Of a DNA stretch of 27,513 nt, positions 1 through 8,749 are shown piece by piece. Position numbers and translations under genes: made by a program. Numbering within the stretch: position 1 is the first letter of the stretch; each line of letters opens with the position of its first letter. The notes under the pieces were generated by a model. That model was not told the origin of the DNA and searched no databases. It saw nothing but the letters and a program-made list of their open reading frames with translations. Source of the stretch: CAZGSG01 sp964528095 (GTDB taxonomy: Bacteria; Bacteroidota; Bacteroidia; Chitinophagales; Chitinophagaceae); contig CAZGSG010000039.1 of the NCBI GenBank assembly GCA_964528095.1, positions 1 to 27,513 on the forward strand. The letters run 5' to 3'.

Positions 1-431
1 CCCGTATTTTCCAGGGTAATTTCTTTGATCACATTCCCTTCTTTTTTTGCAGAGAGGATCCTGTGTTTATACCATACTTCAACTTTTGCAGCATCGAGGT
101 ATTGTTTAAACGTGTTTTCCGCTACATGCGGTTCAAAGATCCATGCTTCAAACTGTCCGTAATATTTGCCCAGGCGGCGGTAGAAGTCAAGGCCAAGACC
201 GGTGACGGCATATTTGTTACCAATATCAGTATAGCCAAGGCCGCCTGATGAAAGACCACCCACATGTGTTCCAGGTTCCAGCAACAATACCGACTTACCC
301 ATCTTTTTTGCAGTATACGCGGCCATCACACCACCTGAAGTGCCACCGTATACACATACATCGTATGTTTTTTGTGCAAACGCAAATGCAGGGCAAAGGA
401 AAATGAATAGCAGCAGAATATTTTTTTTCAT
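1..431 (-). CDS. FAD-dependent oxidoreductase, exported, partial (C-terminus beyond window)
   Basis: Reading from the ATG at 429-431 toward position 1 gives an open frame of about 143 codons without a stop, so the gene continues outside the window. It starts with a signal peptide (MKKNILLLFIFLCPAFAFAQ), then a Rossmann dinucleotide-binding strand-turn-helix (YDVCVYGGTSGGVMAAYTA) and an acidic strand end (LLLEPGTHVGGLSSGGL) that would hold the FAD ribose. This is the N-terminus of the FAD_oxidored (PF12831) type often labelled xanthan lyase or FAD-dependent oxidoreductase. It is clearly paralogous to the complete gene at 5350-7023: both share VYGGT, EP..H(I/V)GG, TDIG, RLGKYY and EPHVAE. It lies 30 bp behind the MFS gene and is probably the next gene of the same transcription unit. 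The reaction and substrate are unknown; oxidation of a sugar or aglycone in the envelope is inferred. Confidence 0.88.
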   Translation of the reverse strand, partial: MKKNILLLFIFLCPAFAFAQKTYDVCVYGGTSGGVMAAYTAKKMGKSVLLLEPGTHVGGLSSGGLGYTDIGNKYAVTGLGLDFYRRLGKYYGQFEAWIFEPHVAENTFKQYLDAAKVEVWYKHRILSAKKEGNVIKEITLENT

Positions 432-461
432 ATTTAAAACCGTTTGTGTTGATAGTATTGA

Positions 462-1688
462 TCACTCAGTATAATCGAGATCTTTTGAAAATGTTTCTTC
501 CATACGCCAGACTGCCAGCAAGGCAACAACAACGGCGAGTGTGGCTACCATTCCCGCTGAGGAGATCACTCCCTGCTCGCGGGCACCCCATAAAAACAGC
601 GGTGTAAAAAGATTAACACTGCCTCTTACGAAATTAGGAACAGTAGTAGCTACGGTAGCCCGGAGGTTGGTACCAAAATGTTCGGCAGCGATGGTAACAA
701 AAAGCGCCCAGTATCCGATGGCAAAGCCGAGAAACAAACACAATCCATAAAATACAGCTGTGTTATCGGAAGGTTGCAAAAGATAAGCCGCAGTGGCAAT
801 ACAGGTAAGCAGGATAAATATAAACACTACTTTCCGCCTGCTTTTAAGCCATTGACTTAAAAGCCCGCTGCTCATATCACCTAATGAAAGCCCGATATAA
901 CTAAACATCACGGCTTTTCCAGCGCTGATGGGTTCGGTGATACCAAGTGCTTTACCGAATTCCGGGGAAAAAGTGATCAGGATGCCGATCACAAACCAGA
1001 TTGGTAAACCGATCATGATACAACGCAGGTATTTAACAAACCGCTTGCGGGAGGTAAACAACATAAAGAAATTGCCGCGTACCGCGTTTGTCTTTTTTAT
1101 CGCGCTGAAAACACCTGATTCAAAAACATTGAAGCGCAATACAAGTAAAGCAATACCAAGACCACCGCCGATAAAATACGCGATGCGCCAATCGTAGAGG
1201 TCTGCCACAAAATAAGCAAGCACAGCACCCAGTACGCCAACCGATGCAACAATGGCCGTTCCGTAGCCACGGATTTCTTTAGGTAATATCTCTGCTACCA
1301 GGGTGATACCTGCGCCTAGTTCGCCTGCCAGTCCTACACCGGCTATAAAACGGAGAATAACATACTGGTCAATATTTGTAACAAAGCCATTAGCGATATT
1401 GGCCAATGAATACAAAATGATGGAACCGAAAAGGACAGAAAGCCGGCCTTTCTTGTCACCAAGTATGCCCCAGAAAATACCTCCCAGCAACATGCCCGCC
1501 ATTTGTGTATTGATAAGCAAGACCCCTTTATCCAGTAATTGTTCTGCAGGTATACCTATTGCTTTAAGACTCGGTACCCGAACGATGCTGAACAATAAAA
1601 GATCATAGATATCTACAAAATAGCCCAGGGCAGCTACAACAACAGGCAGTGAGAATAAGAGCGAACGCAGCGGTTTTTTAGTAGTCAT
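462..1688 (-). CDS. MFS transporter, metabolite:proton symporter-like
   Basis: A 408-residue hydrophobic protein with a pattern fitting 12 membrane helices. The major facilitator motif A between helices 2 and 3 is visible as GDKKGR (residues 77-82), and the following helix contains RFIAGVGLAGELGAG with an E-I-R-G loop, resembling the sialic acid/MHS-type branch of the family. An Asp pair (F-V-D-I-Y-D, around residues 24-29) in helix 1 could take part in proton coupling. The ATG at 1686-1688 lies 41 bp after the SGNH hydrolase stop. The context (SusCD locus with LacI) suggests it carries the mono- or disaccharide, or the released aglycone, across the inner membrane. The substrate cannot be read from the sequence. 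Confidence 0.9.
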   Translation of the reverse strand: MTTKKPLRSLLFSLPVVVAALGYFVDIYDLLLFSIVRVPSLKAIGIPAEQLLDKGVLLINTQMAGMLLGGIFWGILGDKKGRLSVLFGSIILYSLANIANGFVTNIDQYVILRFIAGVGLAGELGAGITLVAEILPKEIRGYGTAIVASVGVLGAVLAYFVADLYDWRIAYFIGGGLGIALLVLRFNVFESGVFSAIKKTNAVRGNFFMLFTSRKRFVKYLRCIMIGLPIWFVIGILITFSPEFGKALGITEPISAGKAVMFSYIGLSLGDMSSGLLSQWLKSRRKVVFIFILLTCIATAAYLLQPSDNTAVFYGLCLFLGFAIGYWALFVTIAAEHFGTNLRATVATTVPNFVRGSVNLFTPLFLWGAREQGVISSAGMVATLAVVVALLAVWRMEETFSKDLDYTE

Positions 1689-1729
1689 AATTATTCAGCA
1701 ATAACAGTTAACAGGATGCATAATTAAAT

Positions 1730-2473
1730 TCAGGAAAGCAGTTTGGCCATGTAAGCAGGATAACTTTCTTTATCAATGGAACCATCGCCTTTTGTGATGC
1801 TGTCTCCAAAACAAACGATACGCCCTGTTGGCAGGTGATTGTATTGGATGAACTGGCTGACGGCCATTCCTAAAAAACGATACCCATTCTGCGTAGGATG
1901 TACCCCGTCTGTTTTACCAACATTGGCTTCATTGCGAATGAGGCTATCGGGTTCCAGTCCTACTTTGCCGATCTTTTCGAATACGGAGCCAATATCAAAA
2001 AAAGAAGCTTTCTTTTTCTCCGCAGTCTTTTGAATAATATTATTATATACCAGCCGGTTGGCAGTAGCGCCGTTAGGTTGAAAAAAATCCGCGGGGTGGC
2101 GGGTCAGCAGGTAAGGCTCATAAAAAGGGAGAATAGACAGCATCAGTAACTTACTTCCGCTTTTTAATATCATATCGGCAAGTGATTCAAGATTCGTACT
2201 GAATTTATCAGGGGCCACATGTTTGCCATCTACCATATCATTGGTGCCGATCATCATGACAACCAGTTCCGGTTTATGCGCCAGGCAATCAGTATCTATA
2301 CGTTTCAGCAGGTTGGTAGTGGTATTACCGCCTATGCCTGCATTAATGATGGTTGCCGCGCCCGCTGCAGGCTTAGCAACTGATGATGTAGTAATGCTGG
2401 CCAGTAACTGATCGGCAGCAGTAACGCCGAAGGCAAGAAGCGCCGAACGCGTGATAAAGTTTTTCCTGTTCAT
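1730..2473 (-). CDS. SGNH/GDSL hydrolase with circularly permuted catalytic blocks, exported
   Basis: A 247-residue esterase-like protein. The N-terminus (NRKNFITRSALLAFG) resembles a signal peptide, possibly a Tat variant with Arg-Lys instead of Arg-Arg. All SGNH blocks are present but in unusual order: block II (NAGIGGNTT, residues 44-52), block III (GTND, 76-79), block V (DGVHP, 189-193), and last block I with the nucleophile (FGDSIT, 222-227, Ser225), followed by a short helix (ESYPAYMAKLL) and the stop. In the usual family order block I lies near the N-terminus. Predicted catalytic residues are Ser225, Asp189 and His192, with Asn78 and a block II Gly in the oxyanion hole. The family deacylates carbohydrates or lipids; removal of acyl groups from an imported glycan is inferred from the neighbours. 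A predicted LacI operator lies 24 bp before the start. Confidence 0.88.
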   Translation of the reverse strand: MNRKNFITRSALLAFGVTAADQLLASITTSSVAKPAAGAATIINAGIGGNTTTNLLKRIDTDCLAHKPELVVMMIGTNDMVDGKHVAPDKFSTNLESLADMILKSGSKLLMLSILPFYEPYLLTRHPADFFQPNGATANRLVYNNIIQKTAEKKKASFFDIGSVFEKIGKVGLEPDSLIRNEANVGKTDGVHPTQNGYRFLGMAVSQFIQYNHLPTGRIVCFGDSITKGDGSIDKESYPAYMAKLLS

Positions 2474-2497
2474 ATCATTGACGTTTTAGAGATATAT

Positions 2498-2513
2498 GCT
2501 AATTCGTTTTAGC
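2498..2513. promoter_or_regulatory. predicted LacI-family operator, site 2
   Basis: The 16-bp sequence GCTAATTCGTTTTAGC is a near-perfect palindrome (GCTAAWWC/GWWTTAGC) with a central CpG, the usual form of LacI-family operators. The same 16 bp occurs upstream of susC at 12151-12166. This copy lies between the lacI stop (2552) and the SGNH start (2473), so it probably controls the hydrolase-MFS-oxidoreductase block. A further half-site-like CTAAAACG (minus strand, 2481-2488) follows nearer the start codon. No TTTG/TAnnTTTG promoter was recognised next to it. Confidence 0.65.
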
Positions 2514-2551
2514 TAAATGCTTTTATGTTGATGTCCGACCTTTTAAATTGT

Positions 2552-3556
2552 CTATACCGATTCCCGGTAGATCATTTTTGTCGGGATGCGTATTTGTTTT
2601 TTTGAAGATTTTTTTACTACACCCAGTTCACCCATCAGGATCTTCACTGCCGATCGCGCAATTGCCTGGATAGGTTGCTGGATAGCGGTAATGGTAGGTG
2701 TGCAAAGATTAAATAATTCGTTATCATCAAAACAGATCACCGCGAGTTCTTCCGGCACATTGAGTTTGAGTTCTTTGATCGCCTGCAGGCCGGATATACC
2801 TACATAGTTTGTTGCGAAAACAATTGCATCCGGTTTTGTTTCTTTCAGGAAATCTCTTATTTGCACAACAGATTCCTCTCTTGTGATCACATAGTCCAGC
2901 TTGAGCACCTGCTTTTTTTTCTTCCAGAGTTTATGTTCCTTTAATGTATCAGTAAATCCTCTTTCGCGTTCATTCATCTGCGCAAGATTCAGATCAACTG
3001 TTACAAAAGCAATATTCTTTCTTCCTTTGGCAATAAGGTGTTTTACACCCTGCACTACACCGCTATAGTTATCGACCATTACATAAGGGCAGTCGAGTTT
3101 ATCTAAACAACGGTCAATTTGAACTACAGGTAACCCTCTTTTCAGCAGATCGGAGATCCCGCTTCCCATTCCTGCATTCGGGGTTATGAGGTAACCATCT
3201 ACCTGTTGACGCATCAGCATATCGATCAGCTCAATTCCTTTTTTCTCCTGGTTCTCTGTACTGCAATACACTACTTTGTAATTAAATGCGGCCAGTTCAT
3301 CTTCGATCGTTTTTGCAAGAGTGGAAAAAAAGCTATTAGCAATATCTTCTACGATCAGGCCGATGATCTTGGTTTGGCCGGTACGCAAGGCCACTGCAAT
3401 ATTGTTGGGCCGGTATGACATCTCCTTGGCAACCCGCATGATCTTACTCGCCAGCTCTTCGCTGATCCGCATCTCCTTTTCCTTGCCATTTAATACAAAT
3501 GACACGGTGGTTGGTGATACGCCTACAATGGAGGCCAGTTCTTTTAATGATATCAT
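2552..3556 (-). CDS. LacI family transcriptional regulator
   Basis: The chosen ATG (3554-3556) gives 334 residues, the normal LacI-family length. The helix-turn-helix begins at residue 2 (ISLKELASIVGVSPTTVSFV, then LNGK), as expected. An upstream in-frame TTG at 3622 would only add an odd 22-residue extension. After the hinge comes a periplasmic-binding-protein-like effector domain, with typical segments TKIIGLIVEDIANSFF, GYLITPNAG, VVQIDR, PDAIVFATNY and ELAVICFDDN. It should bind the two identical operators at 2498-2513 and 12151-12166 and release them on binding a sugar or similar ligand. It sits inside the locus it presumably controls, 70 bp after the GxGYxYP gene, and a candidate promoter of its own lies in that gap. 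Confidence 0.92.
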   Translation of the reverse strand: MISLKELASIVGVSPTTVSFVLNGKEKEMRISEELASKIMRVAKEMSYRPNNIAVALRTGQTKIIGLIVEDIANSFFSTLAKTIEDELAAFNYKVVYCSTENQEKKGIELIDMLMRQQVDGYLITPNAGMGSGISDLLKRGLPVVQIDRCLDKLDCPYVMVDNYSGVVQGVKHLIAKGRKNIAFVTVDLNLAQMNERERGFTDTLKEHKLWKKKKQVLKLDYVITREESVVQIRDFLKETKPDAIVFATNYVGISGLQAIKELKLNVPEELAVICFDDNELFNLCTPTITAIQQPIQAIARSAVKILMGELGVVKKSSKKQIRIPTKMIYRESV

Positions 3557-3587
3557 ATTCCCTGTTTGTGAGCGATCGTTACTCTTT

Positions 3588-3619
3588 CGAAAATAACCTA
3601 CTGGTTTTACCCCGGCAAA
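3588..3619 (-). promoter_or_regulatory. candidate lacI promoter (Bacteroidota type)
   Basis: On the minus strand a TTTG (3616-3619) is followed after 20 bp by TATTTTCG (3588-3595), matching the TAnnTTTG -7 box at five of its six fixed positions. The predicted transcription start near 3581 gives a leader of about 25 nt before the lacI ATG. No operator-like palindrome overlaps it, so lacI may be expressed separately from the repressed genes. Confidence 0.4.
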
Positions 3620-3626
3620 CAATCTG

Positions 3627-5345
3627 CTATTTATTTTTATTTATAACAGATTCGGTCTCCTGCCTGTTATTTTTCATTCGTATTCTCCATATCAATTCCT
3701 CTATCGATACGACCGTGGTCCGGTCGCTCAATAATTCACTTGTCCATTTTACCGGCGTAACGCCACGCTCGCCTTTCTTCTCTCCCTTTTTTATATCGTC
3801 AAATGACCCGGACGCGTCTTTGTCAAATCTTGACCAGGCATGTACAATTGTCCAGCCCCATTCGCCTGTTCCAGCTGTGGTATCCGTGTTTATATAACCA
3901 GCTATATCAGCCGGGCTTCCTGAATTTTTACGGTGCTGGTTGGCCCATAACTGGTACCGGGCCGTGATAACTGGTATGGAAATGCCTTTTTTGTTTTTTA
4001 CCCAATAAATCTTTCCGTTACCGCCGTTGTAGGGCGAGTACTGCACGGCAATAATGCCTGACAGATCTTCGATCTCCTCTGCAAAGACCCGGTACATTTC
4101 TTTTGCCCTTTCGCTGGCCAGGTTTTTACAGATGACCCCAAAAACACTGGTCCCTGTTTCTTTCATTTTTACATTGATAATAGCGGCAAACTTTCTCACC
4201 AGCTCTTCACGGTTGGGTCTCGCGATGGCAAAAAGATCGGGATAATAATATCCACCACCATATTCCACCAATGACACACCTGGCTGCTGAGTGGCAAGTA
4301 GTTTTTTATACACGTCACGGCTTGCCATCGATAGATTTAAAAGACAGGATGTAAAACCCATTGACAATTTACTATTAGCCGCATTGGCCCAATAATCCTT
4401 GCTATTGATAAACTGGTTACTGGTCCATTGCATATTGTCACCATCACTCATTACAAACGACTGGTAATTGCTTTGTTTACTAAAATTAATTGTCGCGGGA
4501 TCAAGGGCCCTGATTTTTGGCAATGGATCCTTTGTACGAATAGAAAGCAGGGGCAGGTTCATACAAAAATCACTGACTGTATTGATCAGTCCCCAACGGG
4601 TGCAGGGCTCGATATGTTTGAACTCATCTCCTTTATTCCATCCAATAACAGGTGAAAGCGGCTGTACCCATGAAAGGATATTTTCAAGCAAACTGTCAAC
4701 TCCATAATACACCATGCTTTTGTGTGCAATGGCGTAATCGCGGTTATTGGACGCCTGCGGGTTTGCCAATACCAGCAATGCTGGATTTAATTGCCCGCGC
4801 AATTCATCAAACAATTCCTTATCAAGTGAGCGGCCGCGCACATCTTCCTGTTTTACCAATCCAAGTGCAATAGCTTTTTTCTCCTGCTCTATATCGATCA
4901 ATACCGATTTTTTGACACCGGCATAAATAGTGGCCAGGTTTATCGTATTATTATTACTCTTACAATCATACAATACATATCCATCTATTATACCTTTTTT
5001 ACTGTATCGTTTCACCAGTTCCCAAACAGTATAGGTGCCGGTATTTTTTACCTGTATTCTTTTAACCAGCGATGCGTAATAATCAACATAATTGTCGTTC
5101 GAATAATAGATCCATACCCCTTCTTCTCCCCTGTTTTCATTGAGCGCCTGGGCCGCAAGTCCTGAAATGGATTGTGCCAGGTTCATTTCCGCCAGGTCGG
5201 ATGGTTTGCTGATCGAACAGGTGACGATAGATCGCGGCGCTTTTTGTAATGGCCACCAGTTGGCATTCGTTGGCTGCTCATTCTGAGCTTTGCCCGGAAA
5301 AGTCAGCAATGAAAATAAAAGGATGTATACTATCGATCTGTACAT
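3627..5345 (-). CDS. GxGYxYP-family protein (putative glycoside hydrolase), exported
   Basis: A 572-residue protein with a signal peptide (cleavage probably after FPGKA, residue 20). The family motif appears as GGGYYYP (residues 363-369), and a conserved acidic segment FVMSDGDNMQW lies at about 297-307. The layout fits the GxGYxYP N-terminal (about 30-270) and C-terminal (about 285-540) domains known from Pfam, described as a putative glycosidase family on the basis of domain context. No biochemical role is known to me. It starts 4 bp after the stop of the FAD oxidoreductase gene, so the two are almost certainly co-transcribed and perhaps act on the same substrate. The acidic residues of the SDGDN segment are plausible catalytic candidates; this is inference. 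Confidence 0.85.
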   Translation of the reverse strand: MYRSIVYILLFSLLTFPGKAQNEQPTNANWWPLQKAPRSIVTCSISKPSDLAEMNLAQSISGLAAQALNENRGEEGVWIYYSNDNYVDYYASLVKRIQVKNTGTYTVWELVKRYSKKGIIDGYVLYDCKSNNNTINLATIYAGVKKSVLIDIEQEKKAIALGLVKQEDVRGRSLDKELFDELRGQLNPALLVLANPQASNNRDYAIAHKSMVYYGVDSLLENILSWVQPLSPVIGWNKGDEFKHIEPCTRWGLINTVSDFCMNLPLLSIRTKDPLPKIRALDPATINFSKQSNYQSFVMSDGDNMQWTSNQFINSKDYWANAANSKLSMGFTSCLLNLSMASRDVYKKLLATQQPGVSLVEYGGGYYYPDLFAIARPNREELVRKFAAIINVKMKETGTSVFGVICKNLASERAKEMYRVFAEEIEDLSGIIAVQYSPYNGGNGKIYWVKNKKGISIPVITARYQLWANQHRKNSGSPADIAGYINTDTTAGTGEWGWTIVHAWSRFDKDASGSFDDIKKGEKKGERGVTPVKWTSELLSDRTTVVSIEELIWRIRMKNNRQETESVINKNK

Positions 5346-5349
5346 ATGG

Positions 5350-7023
5350 TTATTTCTTCGCTGGTTGATCGTTATCCGGTTCTTTTATAAGTTTCAGGTC
5401 CGCAACTGTTTTAAGTGCCGACTCCAGGTATGCTCCATTCGCTTCCAGTCTCGCGCGTAATGCAGGATAGGAAATATCCTGAACCGCTTTCTTCTCTTTT
5501 ACCGAAATAGCCGCGGCTGTACCGGCCGCCTGCCCGAGTATCATGTATTGTGGTTCCATACGAATAGATGAATAAACCACATGGCTCACCGACATACAAA
5601 CTGTCACCAGCAGGTTAGATACCTGTTTGCGCTGCGGAATAATGGAACGGTAAGGCACCTGGTACGGGATATGTTTCATGCGTTCATCTTCTGTACGTTG
5701 CAGGCCGCCTTCGAATTTTACAATTCCTTTTTCGTCAGCAAAACCCTGTACACGATGCACATCGAGACCATAAGAGCCAAGTCCGATAGGATCAGGTTTT
5801 TGCAATTCAGAGATAACATCTTTCTGTATCATCACATATTCGCCCAGCATTCTCCTGGCTTCACGCACGTATAATTCGTAAGGCCAGTTATTGTTATCGG
5901 TAAACTCATCTTTTGACAATCCCCACTGGTTGATCACATCCCGGTAAGCCTGTGGCAGGCGGGTATCATTGGCCAGGAAATAAATAAATCCCTGTACATA
6001 GTTGATATGATCTTCCCATATCGCTACTCTTTTTTTATATGAACCATCAGGGTAATCCCAGTTGCCGCCTATATAATCCGCGGTATTCAGGTCCAGTTTT
6101 TTATTGGGCACCTTTCCTTCACCGGGGAACATTTTACCGGCGGCTTCTGCCGCGCCGAGCTTATCAATCGCTTCCAGTGTGGTACGAAGCAATTCTTCAT
6201 AACGCCACGCATCATACTTCGCCGGTTTTGGATAAGGCACCATGTTGTTTTTATCATTGGTCAATGATAAACGGAAATTATACGCCTGTGTTTTTTTATC
6301 ACCATCGCCAATAGCACCCGGGCGTTTTGGCAACAATCCAAACATCAGTTTACCGTCGATATAAGCGCTCCTGGAACCATAATCTTCCCGGATACCGGCA
6401 GAATACTCATTGTATTTGCTCTGCGCTTCACGGCCTACGATATAGGATACACCTGAAAAAGCCATCAGGTCTCCCTCGTAACTCGCGTCAATAAATACGT
6501 TGCCGCTGTATTCCTCACCGTTTTCCATTATAATGCTGGTGATAGCGCCGTTCTTTTTCTTTACACCATTCTTTTCTTTCAGTCTTTGTTTGAATACAAC
6601 GGTAACGCCGGCCTCTTTTACCATTTCGTTCATGATCTGTTCTGCCACATGTGGCTCGGGAAACCAGCCGATCGAATCTTTCGTAATGGATTTATAGTTA
6701 TAATACTTGCCAAGACGTTTGTAATATTCTTTTACATAACCACCGATCACTGACCGACGACCAATATCTGTAGCAGATAAACCACCTGTGACCATACCAC
6801 CAATATGCAGTTTAGGTTCAAGTACAACAACTTTCATTCCTTCCCGTGCAGCCGCAATGGCCGCTATGATCCCTGATGCAGTGCCTCCATAAACTACCAC
6901 ATCATACTGTTTCACCTGTGGGGCAGGTATACCCGGTTTACCGGAGAAAGCGAACAGGCTTGTAAGCAACGCGAGTGCAACAATATTTTTTACCCAATGC
7001 CTGGCTGATTCAAATTTTTTCAT
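5350..7023 (-). CDS. FAD-dependent oxidoreductase, exported
   Basis: A 557-residue protein. After an N-terminal hydrophobic export segment (residues 12-28) comes a Rossmann FAD-binding motif (YDVVVYGGTASGIIAA, about 40-55), an acidic strand end VVVLEP (66-70) and HIGGMVTGGLSATDIG (73-88). Further family features are FIDASYEGDL and, near the C-terminus, EPQYMILGQAAGTAAA, the usual second FAD-contact segment of PF12831 proteins. These enzymes are often annotated as xanthan lyase, but the fold indicates a redox enzyme. It is encoded 9 bp after susD and 4 bp before the GxGYxYP gene, in the core of the SusCD operon. A paralogue starts at 431. Substrate unknown; oxidation of a sugar hydroxyl or a related group outside the cytoplasm is inferred. 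Confidence 0.9.
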   Translation of the reverse strand: MKKFESARHWVKNIVALALLTSLFAFSGKPGIPAPQVKQYDVVVYGGTASGIIAAIAAAREGMKVVVLEPKLHIGGMVTGGLSATDIGRRSVIGGYVKEYYKRLGKYYNYKSITKDSIGWFPEPHVAEQIMNEMVKEAGVTVVFKQRLKEKNGVKKKNGAITSIIMENGEEYSGNVFIDASYEGDLMAFSGVSYIVGREAQSKYNEYSAGIREDYGSRSAYIDGKLMFGLLPKRPGAIGDGDKKTQAYNFRLSLTNDKNNMVPYPKPAKYDAWRYEELLRTTLEAIDKLGAAEAAGKMFPGEGKVPNKKLDLNTADYIGGNWDYPDGSYKKRVAIWEDHINYVQGFIYFLANDTRLPQAYRDVINQWGLSKDEFTDNNNWPYELYVREARRMLGEYVMIQKDVISELQKPDPIGLGSYGLDVHRVQGFADEKGIVKFEGGLQRTEDERMKHIPYQVPYRSIIPQRKQVSNLLVTVCMSVSHVVYSSIRMEPQYMILGQAAGTAAAISVKEKKAVQDISYPALRARLEANGAYLESALKTVADLKLIKEPDNDQPAKK

Positions 7024-7032
7024 ACGTTTTAT

Positions 7033-8733
7033 TTAATAATTGGGGTTTTGTTTAAACTGCTCCTTATTTGTAGACAGATCTAATTCTGACTGAGGTATCG
7101 GGAACAGGTAATGTTTAGCGGGATTGAAGCTGGTGCTTGTATTTACGATAGTTGTAAAGGAAGCTGATCTTGTTTTCTCAAGAAAGAACTCGAATTTTCC
7201 CGTACGTGCCAGGTCAAACCAGCGCTGAAATTCAAAACAAAGTTCACGTGCCCGCTCCATCAGTATCTCATCAATCGTAATATCAGCAGCCGTATAATTT
7301 TTAAATGTCGGTGTGGTTGCAGGATCAACCGGTAAACCCGCGGTGGTAAGTCCGCGTGCACGTTGCCGTACACGGTTAATCGCTGTCAGGCCTTCGGCAG
7401 AAATAGTTCCGTTCTTTTTGTAATCCGCTTCCGCGAACATCAGCAATACATCGGCGAAACGAAGAACGATGACATTGTTGGGGCAGTTGGAATAAAGGTA
7501 AGCGGACGTTTCGCGCCAGGTATTGCCCCAGCGGTATTTGGTTACACCACATCGCCCCAGTACAGTTGTATTATAACTGTCGGGATTGCTCGTAGTACCC
7601 CAGATATACGTAAGACTGGCTGGCGCGTTATTGGTGACGTTTACCAGCGAATCTGTAAGATTCCATGTCCTTCTTTTATCATAATCGGGTGCTGATAAAG
7701 CGGCTTTATAATATTTATAAAATTTCGGTACATACACCAGGTTGCACTGACCAACCAGTGAGTTGGTATAGTATGCCGGATTACCATTGATCGTTCCACT
7801 GGCGATCATACCGTATTCTTTTGTCCATTGCGTACCATAAGGCACTACGGAACTGAATTGTAATTCAAAGATTGATTCAGCATTTACATTTTTATTTTCA
7901 ATCTTGAAAACATTGCCGTATACCGGCAAAAGATCCGCGCCGCTATTGTCTTTTACATCTTTTAGAACATTCCAGGCGTTGGTATACAGATCTGTCACGC
8001 TTGCCGTAATGCCCGCATAACCCGGAACCCGATTTGCTTCTTTGGCGGAAGCCATGGTCAGGTATACTTTTCCCAATAGTGTTTTAGCAGCCCATTGATT
8101 GGCATGCCCGTTATTTGTTTTAGCAGTTGGTAAAATACCCGCGCCTGATGCAAAGACAAGATCCTCAAGAATAAAATCATATACATCTTTGATCGGAAGC
8201 CGGGGTAACCCATAATCAAAATCGCCGGTGATCGGTTCCTTGATGATGGGCAGCTCGCCAAAAGCCTGCACCAGTCTGAAATAAACAAAGGCCCTGATAA
8301 AACGCGCTTCGCCAATGATCACGTTACGCTGGGCATCTGTAATAGAGGATACTTTAGTAGCTGCTGTCATAACCACATTGGCGCGGGCAGCTATCTGGAA
8401 ATGGCGGAACCAGTATTCGTAAATGGCGCCTTCGCTGGCGGAAAAAGTATGGCGGTCAAAATTGAACCGTACACCAGAAGTTCCCTTGAACATGCCTTCA
8501 TCGGTGCCGAGCTCTGTCATGAATAAAGGCGTATTGGTATATACACCGAAGAGATCTTTGGCGGAAGAGTACATACCCACTATACCTGCATCAAGTGTTA
8601 CCTTATCAACGAAGAAGTTATCAGTGGTGTATTGTGTCTGCGGTTTTTCAGCTAAATATTTCTTACAGGAGCTAAAGCATACAAGCACGCATCCCAGAAC
8701 CGCCAGTAAATTTTTATAGTTATAATATTTCAT
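7033..8733 (-). CDS. susD: SusD/RagB family nutrient-binding lipoprotein
   Basis: The preferred start at 8731-8733 gives 566 residues beginning MKYYNYKNLLAVLGCVLVCF, followed by the lipobox FSSC (lipidated Cys, then KK). A longer reading from 8805 would overlap susC and bury the signal peptide. Family features include QTQYTTDNFFVD just after the lipobox, RFIRAFVYFRLVQAFGELPI, the VLRFADVLLMFAEADYK segment, and the C-terminal LMERARELCFEFQRWFDLAR and HYLFPIPQSELDL. SusD-like proteins sit on the cell surface and close over the SusC barrel when a glycan is bound. The gene follows susC by 16 bp. The glycan cannot be told from the sequence. The symbol denotes the family only. Confidence 0.95.
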   Translation of the reverse strand: MKYYNYKNLLAVLGCVLVCFSSCKKYLAEKPQTQYTTDNFFVDKVTLDAGIVGMYSSAKDLFGVYTNTPLFMTELGTDEGMFKGTSGVRFNFDRHTFSASEGAIYEYWFRHFQIAARANVVMTAATKVSSITDAQRNVIIGEARFIRAFVYFRLVQAFGELPIIKEPITGDFDYGLPRLPIKDVYDFILEDLVFASGAGILPTAKTNNGHANQWAAKTLLGKVYLTMASAKEANRVPGYAGITASVTDLYTNAWNVLKDVKDNSGADLLPVYGNVFKIENKNVNAESIFELQFSSVVPYGTQWTKEYGMIASGTINGNPAYYTNSLVGQCNLVYVPKFYKYYKAALSAPDYDKRRTWNLTDSLVNVTNNAPASLTYIWGTTSNPDSYNTTVLGRCGVTKYRWGNTWRETSAYLYSNCPNNVIVLRFADVLLMFAEADYKKNGTISAEGLTAINRVRQRARGLTTAGLPVDPATTPTFKNYTAADITIDEILMERARELCFEFQRWFDLARTGKFEFFLEKTRSASFTTIVNTSTSFNPAKHYLFPIPQSELDLSTNKEQFKQNPNY

Positions 8734-8749
8734 ACAGACGATTTGTTGA

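Noticed and set aside
63..248. Plus-strand ORF of 61 codons near the left edge
   Set aside because: Antisense to the clearly coding partial FAD oxidoreductase on the minus strand.
3557..3622. Longer LacI start at a TTG (3622)
   Set aside because: The helix-turn-helix begins right after the ATG at 3556, giving the normal family length; the candidate promoter also falls in the extension.
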